Below, piece after piece: positions 11,152-22,778 of a stretch of DNA of 64,000 bases. The stretch's first letter is position 1. Every line of letters starts with the position of its first letter. The stretch is from Calamus simplicifolius (lineage: Eukaryota > Streptophyta > Magnoliopsida > Arecales > Arecaceae): NCBI GenBank assembly GCA_900491605.1, contig UESW01001793.1:262045-326044 (forward strand), written 5' to 3'. The notes beneath the pieces were generated by a model. It worked only from the letters and a program-made list of their open reading frames with translations, searched no databases and was not told where the DNA came from. A program made the position numbers and the translations under genes.

Positions 11152-12039
11152 GTATAATATTTATTCTTTGACAAAGTGTTTCTCTATATTTCTCTTTTTA
11201 TTTTTGAGCTAGCAAACTTCTCATAGTCAAAGCTAAAAACTTAGACAATTTGACTGATTGGCTTGGCCAATCCAAATCAATTTTCAATCTAGCGGGTGAA
11301 ATTTTCATTTTATTTTTCTAGTCTAACACCAATAAAAAGATGCCACGAGTCTCTTCCGAGTCATCACTCATCCCGCGCTGGTAGGATGCTAGTGTTTACG
11401 CGTGATTCAACGAATTGGCGACATTTCCCGGGTCACCTTCCATGGTGGAGAAATACCAAGGTCCACTACGACCCAAGCCAGAAGGTGCTTTTTTTATTTT
11501 TTTTAATACTGTAAATAGGAGTGAAAGCGGGTGTTCCAACCTTCCCCAAGACAGCAGATGCCTTTAATTATAAAATTATAAAATATATTTTTTATAAATA
11601 ATTATAATAAAAACCGCCAGATCTGAAGATGTTGTAAATTAAATTCTGAAGTTAATTAAATATTAAAATGAATCCTTAAAACCCTATTTAAATCTATGAT
11701 GCTATTACTATGCAAGCATATGCATTACATTTGCTAGCTATTTCGGAGATAAAATGGAAGCCATTATTCATTCTAAATGAGCTTAAAGAAGGTGAGATTT
11801 TATATTTTACCTAAAATCATCAATATCTATCCAATTAAGAATTTTGTTTTTGATTAAAGACGAGAGATTAGAGCATTCAATTGGAGAAGGTATGATGAAT
11901 AGCAATGATTTGATAGATGATATCATATAATGCATCTATAAGAAAATAGCTCAATTGAGAACCTCTTGGACATCCTGAAATTTAGCTTTTTTTTTTTTTT
12001 TGGTTATCTAAGATATGAGGTAATTATTTCTATCAATAT

Positions 12040-12252
12040 TTCATCAACACATTAAGTATAATGGTTTATATATCTTTTTAACTGATATCTATAGCTCCCT
12101 ATTAGGTCTGCAAGGATTGCAGAAGCTTAGAATGCTTAATCGTGGACTTAATTAGCTCATAGAAAGGATACCCATAGCTTTGGAAAACTTATTTTCACTT
12201 AATTTCTTATATTTATATGAAAATAATCAAATTGGTTTATTGCCTTCACAAG
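12040..12252 (+). pseudogene. RLP exon 3, third copy
   Basis: The intron end and exon 3 alone are repeated here (gcaaggattgcagaagctta at about 12109, donor at 12253). The acceptor is altered (attagg) and frame-breaking changes are present. Confidence 0.65.
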
Positions 12253-12454
12253 GTATAATATTTATTCCTTTGACAAATTGTTTCTCCATATTCCTCTTTT
12301 TTTTTTGAGCTAGCAAAATTTCCTATATTCAAAGCTAAAAACTTAGAGAATTTGACTAATTGGCTTGGCCAATCCAAATCAATTCTTAATCTAGCAAGTG
12401 AAAATTTCATTTTACTTGTCAAGCTTTAGAATAGAATTATAACTTTCGTGAGTC

Positions 12455-13222
12455 AATCTTTTGTCAAACTCTTTGTTAAAGCTCAAATTCTTCTCTCTTT
12501 CACCACAACTACACTTCACCACCTATATGGGAAAGAGGGAGATACTACTGTCTCTAGGAGAGAGTGATCAGAACAGTAGCACAAGACGAGTATCAAAGCT
12601 CATGCTTTTGAACCTTGGAGGATTTAATCAACTGTTTGTTAAAACCTAGACAACTTAATTTGTCCACTAGTCAAATTGTAAGATTACTTTCAGATGCATT
12701 AGCCTCTCTCTATATAACTTGTTAGCCCAATTTTAATTTGTTCAAATTTTTTATCCTTTTGTTGTAAATATTTTTTATTAGATTCTCTTTCATTCCAAAT
12801 TTTGTATGTAACAGTTATCTCAGGATTGAGTAAGTTGAAGATCCTTGATCTCAGCTGTAACAGCCTTATTGGAAATATTCCGTTATCTTTTAAAAATTAT
12901 CTTCACTCGATACTTGAATTTAAGAGACAACATGCTGAATGGTACACTTAATGTGAAAGGTAATAACTTTAACTTATAGAGTCCTCCGTAATTATTTCTA
13001 TCAAGATTTCATCAGCACATTACGTATAATGGTATATATATCTTTTTAACTGATATCTTTGGTTCCCTATTACAGGCCTGCAAGGATTGCAGAAGCTTAG
13101 AATGCTTAATCTTGGATTTAATCAGCTCACAGGAAGGATACCAATAGCTTTGGGAAACTTATCTTCTCTTATTTTCTTATATTTATCTAAAAATAATCTA
13201 ACTGGTTCACTGCCTTCACAAG
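12455..13222 (+). pseudogene. RLP exon 1-3 cassette, last copy with usable exon 3
   Basis: Exon 1 copy (about 12470-12695) lacks a start and signal peptide and is frameshifted. Exon 2 copy (12815-12959) is damaged by small deletions. Exon 3 (13076-13222) is open, has consensus acag and gt borders, and reads LGFNQLTGRIPIALGNLSSL. It joins in phase to the final exon at 13976 (Q-V-F-S-G), so it is the likely functional exon 3. Confidence 0.7.
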
Positions 13223-13975
13223 GTATAATATTTATTCCTTTGACAAAGTGCTTCCCCATATTTCTCTTTCACTTTTTTTTTTTAAGCTAGCAAATTCCCC
13301 TTATTCAACAAAGATAAAAACTTAGATAATTTGACCGGTTAGCTTGGCCAAGCCAATTCAAGTTTTCAGTGTAATGAGTCAAAATTTGATATCACTCATC
13401 AAAATTTAGAATAGAATTATGACATCTGGCCAAACTGTTTCTTGACTTGGTCAACTTGTTAGGTTAGAAAATTGGTCAAACTCATATTTCCCAATCTTAA
13501 CCAAATGATGTTTTTAAGTTGGCTTCAACAAGTTAAAATGAGTTTTAATTCATGATCTCAAGACACTTGTGCCTTTACTTGCATCATTTTCTTGTATATC
13601 TAAACATTAATTCCATCAAATATGCTAAAAGTTCACACTATGTGCAGCCATATTTAATTAGTTATCTACAATTGATGAATGGAGCATATAAATTTTAAAT
13701 CCATATTATTCTATTATAATTTTCACATATTGCTTTCTTGATTACCCACATATTTGACATTTGTTAAATTTATTCTATTTTTATATTTAATATTTGTTTA
13801 AACATTATGACTCACATGAGTTGCCAAATTGACTCACTTAAGTCAAAAGAAAAAAGAAAAGAAACGAAAAGAAAATAAAAGCAGGCAAGTACTAATTCAC
13901 AAATTTTCTAACCTTGTCCATATTGTGGGGAAAAATCTTTTATTTTTTTATTTCTTTATTTTTTTTTTTTTGCAG

Positions 13976-16146
13976 TGTTCAGTGGATTACAGAACCTACG
14001 AAAGTTGTCTCTCTCTGGCAACCTACTTAATGAAAGTCTTCCTTTGTCTCTAGGGAAATCGGGGTCTCTTCAATATTTAGGTCTTTCTCATAATATAATG
14101 ATGGGTAATATTCCACCAGATACCTTTGCAGCGCTAATTTCTCTTCAGGATCTGGATCTTTCTTACAACCGATTTGATGGGCATTTCTCATTTTCGTCCT
14201 TGGCTAATCTTTCAAAGCTAGAATATATCGCATTTTCTAACAACGAGGAATTGCTGATACATCTTGACGATGGAAAGTTTGTTCCCTCCTTCCAACTATG
14301 GGCTCTCTTGTTATCCAATTGCAAACTTGACGTGAATGCCCTTGCAACACCAGCCTTTCTTGCTTCTCAATACAAGTTAAAAGTTCTTGATCTTTCACAC
14401 AACAACCTATCAGGAAAGTTTCCAATTTGGTTGTTCAAAAGTCGAAACCAAATGATATTTCTGAACTTGAGAAATAACTCAATAACGGGCACATTTCAAT
14501 TGCCAAAGCATTCGAAAGAAAGTATGCTTGCATGTGATCTTTCTATGAATTTTCTCAATGGACCGATCCCTACAAATATTGGCACAATATTTCCAAATAT
14601 GGAGGTCCTGAATTTATCCTCAAATCATTTAACTGGAAATATCCCTTCCTCATTGGGTAACATGAGTCCATTGGTATCCTTGGATTTGTCCAATAATAAT
14701 TTGTCCGGTGAAGTACCAACTCGCCTACTGATTGATTGCACAGAATTGTCTCTGTTGAAGCTTTCCAACAACAACTTGGGTGGGATGATGTTTACCACAA
14801 ATTATGGTCATGCTTCGCTTTCATATGTTTATCTAAATGGAAATAAGTTCACTGGAACCTTGCCAAGGAATCTGTCAGTCTATCGGTGGTTAACTATGTT
14901 GGATGTCCATAACAACCAATTATCAGGAATAATACCAGGGAGTACAGGACTCCCCACCACTCTGATGTACCTTAATCTTGGAGGAAATTATTTTCAGGGC
15001 CAAATACCGCATCATTTATGTAATCTAACATATCTTCGGGTGTTAGACTTATCATACAATAACCTTTCGGGGACATTACCTCATGATTGTTTCTCATCAT
15101 CCATGATTCTCAACTTTGCTGGAAATGCTTTGACAGGCCCGATTCCAAGCAGTTATTTTAATATTTCGAACCTTTCGGCATTGGACGTCAGCAATAACAA
15201 GTTTCAGGTAAACTGCCAAGACAGATAGGAAATGAAATATATTTGGAGATTCTTGATCTTAGTGGAAATTCACTTGAAGGGCCTGTGCCAACTGAGCTAT
15301 GCAAGCTACAGTCTTTACATGTTCTGGACCTTTCACAAAATAATCTTTCAGGATCAATACCCTCCTGCTTTGGTAAAATGCAGTTCAGGAGACTTGATTT
15401 ATTATATCCATATGTGCCTCCAGGCCAATGGTTCTTCAGCTTTTATTATGCCACCTATGATCCATTTGTTTCTATAAATTCCATGGTAGTACAACTCATC
15501 ACAAAAGGCAACCTATATGCCTACCTATCAGATCATTTGGATTTGATGTCTGCAATTGATTTGTCTGCAAACAAGCTAACAGGAAGCATCCCACCAGAAA
15601 TTGGAAATCTGGATAGCCTTATACAATTGAATCTATCACACAATCAGCTAACAGGTCGAATTCCTGAAACTTTATCAAAACTCAATCAGATCGAGAGCCT
15701 GGATATATCGCACAATCAATTAAGTGGCATGATACCCTGGCAATTGACTCAACTAAAGTTCTTGGAGGTCTTTCTGTTGCTTACAATAACTTATCTGGAT
15801 GTACACCTGATCTAAAAGACCAATTTTCCACATTTGATGTGAGTAGCTATGAGGGAAATGTTGAATTGCATGGGCCACCACTAGAGAAGACATGCACATC
15901 CGACTCAAGTCCAACTGCACCACTTGAAGGAAAGAACCATGATGATAGCAGCATGATGTTGTCATCTTCTTTGCAATAATTGCAGTTTCATTCGTGATTG
16001 GCTTTTGGGGTTGTATCGCTCTATTGTATTGCCATCGCATTGGGCAATATATTCTTGTTATATTAGATGGTTATGTGGATTCCTTCACCGATAGGATTTT
16101 AATGGCAGCACGTAAGTGGACATGCATGCAACAGAATCATAAGTGA
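13976..16146 (+). pseudogene. RLP last exon: LRRs, transmembrane helix, short tail
   Basis: An open frame of about 417 codons (13975-15228) encodes some 16 LRRs. It then shifts at 15202-15204 (three T where the LRR consensus needs four), at 15764 (gg where ggg is expected) and at 15958 (one g missing before the membrane helix). In the corrected frames the LRRs continue to SGMIPWQL, then an acidic stretch with paired cysteines, a helix of about 23 residues and a tail ending QQNHK. All three defects look like single-base losses at short same-base runs or a g, which is also how long-read assembly errors look. Confidence 0.8.
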
Positions 16147-18458
16147 GGTAATGCCTGGTTTATTTCATAGAAGCCTTCTTTTATCTTGACACCTTGTAAG
16201 AAGTAAAGCAAGCTAATATTCAATATAATAATGCAAAAATCTTCATTGCAATTGGGTTTGATATGTCTATATATGGTTTTTCCCTAATTTATGCTTTAGG
16301 TTGGTCTATATATTTTGAATGATTATATCATACATTCATACATACACTTTTGGATGACCAATTGAGGATATATTATTCTATTCTTTTCTAGTGTCTATGA
16401 GTATGATAAATTTACAGCACTGTATGGCCATATAGTTTCGAGAAGTATTCTTCTATCCTTATGTAATCAATGATTATGAACCTTGAGGGGATCAATGGCA
16501 ATTGACACTTGACAGTAAGTATACCATACTTAAGTTTGACAGTAAATCTACCATACTTAAGTGCATTGGATAAATCTTATGCTTGCACAACAAGTTATGA
16601 AAGAATGTGAAATAGACTTATGAATTTTAAAATTTTCTGCAAAATGAAGAATGACTACTATTTCCAATTTTTGAGTTTGAGGTCTATCACTAAAGGAAAC
16701 TTAATTTTACACCTTTGAAGGGCATGGATTGAATTTGATGATTACATTTCCATTTATTTTTGTATATATGTATAGAAATATTAGCAAACCACCCATAATT
16801 AGCTTATTTGATCATGCAACGAAGCTAGCTCAAATTTGAAGCAATTAAAGAACCTCGTACAATTGACTGAATGTAAGTTATTGTTCCTCGTAGTAGTTTA
16901 TTTGGACAAAGCAAATTTTAGGGTTTAGTCTTCTATTCTTCTTGGTTGCAAGGAGAACTAACCTACTGGATGAAATATACAACCAAATCTTTCCCCATAG
17001 ACAATGATAAGGAATGCAATCAAATATGCATTACGTTGGATAGCTATGTTGACTCCTTGATATACAAGTAGCTAAATCACAAGTTTGATAAAAAATAAAT
17101 TGTGTATTTTAGAGAAGCGTGTTTTTGGTACTTCATAATAGGGCAAAGTAAAATTTCTATTTAATTTCCTAGGGACTAAATCTCCATTGCAATCAAGCTT
17201 AATATAATTTGACTTCTTCCCTGTTTTCTTTCTATAGTAGGACTATATTTATATACATATATATGTGTGAATTATGCTCATTCATGAATATGTTATGTTT
17301 TTAATTTATAGAATTTTGCTAGCCTCCAATATTTCATTAGTTTGCTCTGCAGATTTGCCACTTAAAGAAGCTCCATGGTGCCAGCTAAAAACTCATTTGT
17401 GGAAGGTTGGTAAGTTAGAAAGTTCAACAACCAAAATGACTCCATTCTGATGTTTAGAACATCAAAATTAACAAGTATTTTTGCATGTCTGAACAAGGTT
17501 CTGTGGATCAAAGCACTAGATCAAGTGATCATGTGGAAAGTACTATATTGCTGGCAAATATGTTGTTGCCAATAATCAGCTAAAACATCAAGAATAGTTA
17601 CCTTCAAGAGGAAACAATTCATTAAAGGTAGGGTAGCCCCTACACATGAAACCGTTCGCCGTTCCTCTCTAAAAATACTAAAAAGTTGATTTTTGTACCT
17701 ACAAACTTTGCTACTCTTACAAGTCTGTCTTGGTGAAACTATGAAGAACTAAATTAAGTTTCCATTTTCTTAAAAGATGCCGAACTCACTATGGCCAGGG
17801 AGATAGGTCTAGAGCCACTTAGTAGATGCTAAGTCGCTAAGGGAGACAGGGGTCTAGAGCCACTTTGTAGGTGCTAAGTCAAGCCATTGGTACAGATGGT
17901 GTTCTGCTATAACCAAAGATATGAAGGGGCCACATTGAAGGAATTTTAGTTTTGATGCAATTCGCAGTGCGGAGAATTACAGCCATGAATTGAACATCAG
18001 CCTTGTTTTATTCACTTCATTTTATGTTCTCAAATTATCAAACTTAAAATAATTATATAGTAAATTATTCCATCCATGTTTCTTTCTAAAAAAAAAAATT
18101 TCATCCAAATTCCAAATATTTATGCAATGTGCTTTGCTGGGCTAAAGTTTGATATTCTGGTATAAACTATAAGAAATATGCTTATCTTCCGAATTCAAAA
18201 ACTAAGGTATCAGAATATCTTCCAATTTCCATTCTTCCCATCAAAAAGATAAAAACCAAATCACATAGAGCCTAAATAGAAGCAAACATTTTTCATTTTC
18301 AAATAGTCCATTTTCATTTCTATCACCAGCCCAGAATAACAGGAAGAAGAGCCTAACTTGAAATGTAAAGAAAGCCTTAATTAAAATCAAGAATAAAGAT
18401 CATAAAATTTAATGTTCCACAAAGGAAAGTTATATGCGGGAAGCAAATGATCTTATAG
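16147..18458. other. Intergenic DNA
   Basis: AT-rich, without a recognised gene. It includes a short imperfect direct repeat at 17798-17882 (ggtctagagccactt.gtag.tgctaagtc, twice, about 43 bp apart). Confidence 0.5.
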
Positions 18459-18722
18459 TTAAAGGGTGAGTTCAGCCAAATCAAAAGTTGTAGTCACAGC
18501 TTTGTACCAAGATTCATTCCTCCTCTTCCTCTGTGGCTCATCCAATCTAGGATGGATGATAGTAGTCTTCTCTTTGTGCTCAGCAACAAATATTTGTTCT
18601 TCAATCCAAATGTCTGTGGCTAATCCAACTGCATATGCAGCTCTAAGGGCTGTAGTCTCAATATCAGTAGGCCGTACAATTGGACTACTTACCAAAGAAA
18701 ATAACACAAATTTGTCTAGCAT
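18459..18722 (-). pseudogene. Glycerol kinase C-terminal fragment
   Basis: The minus-strand frame reads SSPIVRPTDIETTALRAAYA, then a stretch ending SWYKAVTTTFDLAELTL and a stop. This closely resembles the C-terminus of plant glycerol kinase (NHO1/GLI1 family; ATP plus glycerol to glycerol 3-phosphate), which normally has RPADIETTALGAAYAAGLA. About 75 residues match; the N-terminal few are altered. No other glycerol kinase exon was found upstream on the minus strand. A copia element sits only 142 bp away on that side and may have separated or replaced the rest. Confidence 0.7.
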
Positions 18723-18864
18723 TCCATAATAGATCTACAAGTAATAAATTCATATTATAAAGAATTAATCAACTAAAAAAGATGCACTAATATGAAGATA
18801 AGACAAGAAGGAATGATCTATGAAACTAACTGAAAAAATCCATACATCTAAATGTTAAGCATAG

Positions 18865-20289
18865 TGTTGTCCCAGATAGCAACCCAAGAGGGGGGTGAAT
18901 TAGGTCTTTTAAAAAATTTAAACTCTTTTGAAGTAAAACCCCCAACTTAAAATAAATCACAGATATGCAACAATTAAAATAGAAAATGCAATGAGGAGAT
19001 GAAGAGGAAGAGATAAAGAGTCAAGCACTGCAAACACAGAGATTTTATAGTGGTTCGGTGTACCTACACCTACGTCCACTCCCAAGTACCTCTTGGGTCC
19101 ACACTATAATCAACCTTGATTACAGCAGAGTTGTTTCACAAGATCACAACTCAAACTTATTGTTTTCCGGGCGGACAACGAACCCAGCTGGTTTTCAAGG
19201 TTCACCAGCACAAAACCTTACACACCAGCAACTGCTTGCACAAGGCAATCTGTCTCAACTGATTCAATCACCTGATTAACTCAGTTCACAAGAAAAACAA
19301 GAATGTTTGATACAACAACTGCTCCTTAAATGAGCAAATAAGATAAGTTAACTATTTAAATAAAGAGATAGAAATGTAAGCCTGATTTGTAGATCTTTGT
19401 GGCTTGATTCTTCTTCTCTTTCTTGCTTTTGAATGGATCTTCCTTGAGTATTCTCTTGAAGCTCGGAAGAACAGATGAAGAACAGGAACTAGGGCTTGCT
19501 TGTTTGCTTCTTCAAACTTAGAAATCTCTTCAAAATGAAAGTGTGAAGACTAGGGATTTCTCTCTTTTTCTCTTAGGGAATCAATACGATCTTTCCTTTT
19601 GATTTTTTCCCTCTGATTTTCTCTCGGATTTTTCTCTTCTTTTTCTTCCCTATTTTTCTTTTTTCCTTCTTTCAAACGGTCACATCCCTCATGCTCTTAT
19701 AGATCCTTCCAAAACTAAGAATAGATGAAAACTATCTGTTAGAATCAAAATGGAAGAAAAGTTAGGAACAAATAAGGTAATAACCATTGAGATTTAAAAT
19801 AAAAAGTAAGGTTTAGAGATGTTCTGACACATTTGAAAGTCGTTTCTGATAATCTAGAGTCGGCTCTAACTTTCCTGGGGTCGACTCTAACTTGAAATCT
19901 CCAAAACAGCCCGATTTGGAGTCTGCTCTAACTTTTCTGGGATCGACATATTTTTCTTCTGGAGTTGACTCTAACTCCTCAGGTGTCGACTCTAATTTGA
20001 GATCCGAAAAACCATTTTTCTATTTTTCTACTGGGGTCGACTCTGTAGGTTCCAGGTGTCGACTCTAATCCGTGCCATTTTTCGGAGTCGACTCTGTGAT
20101 TCTAGGTGTCGACTCTAATGTCTGCAATCTTACCTTGACATTAGAATTAAGCTCCGAACTTAATTTCTCTCGAGATTTTGATCATTTAAACAAGTTATAA
20201 ACTGAAACACTTAATCAAAATCATTAGTAACTTCATGAGTTATACTCAAATAGTTTTGTTTATCATCAAAATTAATAATTGGGTCAACA
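18865..20289 (-). mobile_element. Copia 3' LTR
   Basis: 1,425 bp. It adjoins the polypurine tract at 20291-20303, which makes it the 3' LTR in element orientation. It holds ten copies of a gtcgactctaa-like motif at 19850-20125. Confidence 0.9.
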
Positions 20290-20290
20290 A

Positions 20291-20303
20291 TCTCCCCCTT
20301 TTT
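20291..20303 (-). other. Copia polypurine tract
   Basis: The minus strand reads aaaaagggggaga directly before the 3' LTR. Confidence 0.8.
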
Positions 20304-20929
20304 GATGATGACAAAAACTTTGAGTGTATGCATTAGAATTCATAAGCATTGTAAACTTTATCAAGACTTTAAATTTGTTCAATTTAAGAAATAAGCCACA
20401 GTTTCAAAATAAGCAAAATTGATCAATAATGATCAACATGAACTGTATCAAATAAAAATTACGCTCCCCCTGCATAATATAACTTCCCCTTTCTTTATGC
20501 ATATTTCTTTTAGATTGAATATATTTAAATTCTCATTCTCTCTCTCTCCCTTATGCATGATACCATTTTTTCTTTCTCTTATGCATATACAATTCTTCTT
20601 TTCTCCCCCTTTTTTGTTATCAACAAAAAGGTGAAAAACAATTGTATAAAGAATTTTAAAGTGATATTCAAATTCAAAAAATTGAAGAATAGATATCATT
20701 CATTGCAATCATCATTGTATCAAACATTGTATCATTCATTCAAACAGTGTTTCATTACATCAAAACATTGTATTGCATCATGTACCAAGATACAAAACAG
20801 TAAATGTCCTAAGTACAAGCTATCAAAATAACATAAAAGCTAAATTTTGATTTGACAGGATCTTAAAGGCTAATTGGGATTTGACTTGAGTTGGCTTGGA
20901 TAGGCATCAATATAGGAAGTAGAAGGTCA

Positions 20930-22281
20930 TCAAGTATATTTGTAGACAATTCTCTTCAGATGACCTATTAATTTCATAATCTCATCTTTCTGTGATCGCT
21001 TGAAGCCTTCAAGACATCCCTCAATCTGAGTAACAGCAAAATCTATATCCCTTTTTAGTTGTCCAGTGGCATCAAGGTAAGCTCTAGATCCATCTGCGAT
21101 CCCTTCCAGCCTTTCAAAAATATTGTGAAGCTCAGAGGATAGGTTATCCACAGATCTGTCCAATGAAGATGCAATCATGTCAAGCTTAGCAGAGAGCTAC
21201 CTCATCTCATCTCTCATTTCTGAATCATGCTCAGTCAATAAGGCCCTGAGCTGATCAAGCTGCCTCTCTGAAAAGCCTGCTGACTCAGCAAACAAACCCG
21301 ATGCCACTTGAGGGGGTGAAGAAGTGCTCGGTCCAGCAACAGATGGTCCTGCAACTGATGGTCCAGCAGTAGATGGTCAGGGACATCCTCATCTCTGGCC
21401 TCCTCAATTCTGGCTTTTTGTCCTCTCCTTTGCCACTAGCCATTAACTTTCCTGAAGCCCATTTTATGAATAGTGGAGATGTTGTAGTAGTCAGTATATC
21501 TGAGATTTCTTTGTGGTTCATTATCCATTATCTTTACACTTTGGCTTCTGAACACCAGTGTGAGAACCATACCATATGGCAGTGTAAATCTTTTCTTTGT
21601 AGCTGCCTCTGCCATATAACTAATCATCATCCCGACCAAATTTACTGGTTGACCAGTAATGATACAATCCATTAGAAGAATGTCTCGCTCCGAGACATAC
21701 TCTAACCTTCCAATCTTAGGAAACAAGATTCTGCCACAAATATTATGAAGTAATTTGAGTTCCAAGTTGAGTTGATTTGCTATTACCTCTTCAAACTCAG
21801 AAACTTCCCTCCCAAGCATCCTTGACAAGGCTCCACCTCTGTCATCATGCTGACTGGTAGTCAAACCAACAGTGGGTATCTCCAGAAGATTTTCTAGTGA
21901 CTCTGTAGTGATCACCACTTTGGTTCCACGCACAAAACTTACAAGACCTCCTTCCCCTCTATATAGATCACTGTAGAACTCCTTCACAAGGGCAGGATAG
22001 GTCGGAACATCCAGTGAGCAAATCTTCTTCCAACCCATTTCTTTTATTTGTCTTCCGATAGAAAAACCTTCCAACTCAAATAGATCAAAATCTACCTTCC
22101 TTCCCATAGTGATAACCTTTCCAGCCAACAAGTCAACGTGGGTGGATGATGGAGAAGCCTCCGGAGTAGAAGAAGAGGAAGACGAAGAGCTAGAAGACGA
22201 TTGCCTTGCGATTCTTCGAATGGAGCATCTCCCAGTGGGAACGGCCGCACCAAACACGGATCCTCATCTCTTGGGAGCCAT
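20930..22281 (-). pseudogene. Extra 3' ORF of the copia element
   Basis: It lies after pol, where Maximus/SIRE elements carry a third ORF. The likely ATG is at 22281 (MAPKR), but an in-frame tga follows at once; the frame then stays open to 21436. Its body (residues about 35-250) has a DLYRGEG-type segment and a FVRGTKVVITTESLENLLEI motif. These resemble the domain annotated as putative plant transposon protein in many plant retroelements. After a frame break, 21178-20930 encodes a helical, coiled-coil-like C-terminus (NLSSELHNIFERLEGIADGS). The serine-rich stretch near the N-terminus is low complexity. The role is unknown; SIRE third ORFs have been called envelope-like, but I see no membrane segment here. 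Confidence 0.6.
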
Positions 22282-22375
22282 TGGAGGTCAATGGAGGTTG
22301 GAATCAAGGGTTTTGAATAGTTTGGAAAAGTTTGGAATGCTTTGGAGAAGGATTTGAAAAAGATTTGAAAAGGAT

Positions 22376-22590
22376 TGAGTCGTTAAAAGTGTCGACTCTG
22401 CCCTAATAAAGTGACGATTTTTCACTTAGAGTTGACTCCCGCAAAGTAAGGTATCGGCTCCGAACAAAAAATCAGTCAGCGCTCGAATTAGAGTCGGCTC
22501 TGCAGAAGCCGGAGTCGGCTCTAATGAGCAGACAGAAAGCTCTAAAGATAAGGTGTCGACTCCAAGACTGAAGGTGTCGACTCCACAATA
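22376..22590. repeat. Cluster of gtcgactc-type motifs
   Basis: About seven copies of a gagtcgactc-like or gagtcggctc-like 10-mer occur at irregular spacing between pol and the extra ORF. The same motif fills part of both LTRs. Confidence 0.6.
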
Positions 22591-22778
22591 GTTTCAGTGA
22601 AAAAGTGAATTTCAAGGATCTGAAACTAATCAAATTGATCATCAAAATCTAGATAAATTCTCCTTAATAATTGAAGAATCAATGAATCAAACTTCTAGAT
22701 AAATTCCCTTATAAAGTGTAAAAGATTTTCAAGAAATTTACCGAAATTTAGATAGTTGTCCTTGAGAGTTTCAGAAAA

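Larger units (their letters stand above)
9121..16146 (+). pseudogene. LRR receptor-like protein (RLP), apparently broken
   Basis: Plant RLPs are cell-surface proteins with a signal peptide, LRR ectodomain, one membrane helix and a short tail without a kinase; they act in immunity or development with partner kinases. Exon 1 (9121-9508) has a hydrophobic signal and an LRRNT-like domain with a CPLKEYEALLKLKSSLL stretch. Exon 2 (9626-9772) and exon 3 (best copy 13076-13222) each encode LRRs; splice phases agree (exon 2 joins exon 3, and exon 3 joins 13976). The last exon (13976-16146) carries many LxxLxLxxNxLxGxIP repeats, then an acidic juxtamembrane part, a helix starting VVIFFAIIAVSFVIG and a tail ending at tga 16144. 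Frames break at 15202-15204, 15764 and 15958; each looks like one missing base. The exon 1-3 block is repeated between 9886 and 13222, mostly degenerate. Membership in the RLP family is clear; whether a protein is made is not. Confidence 0.85.
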
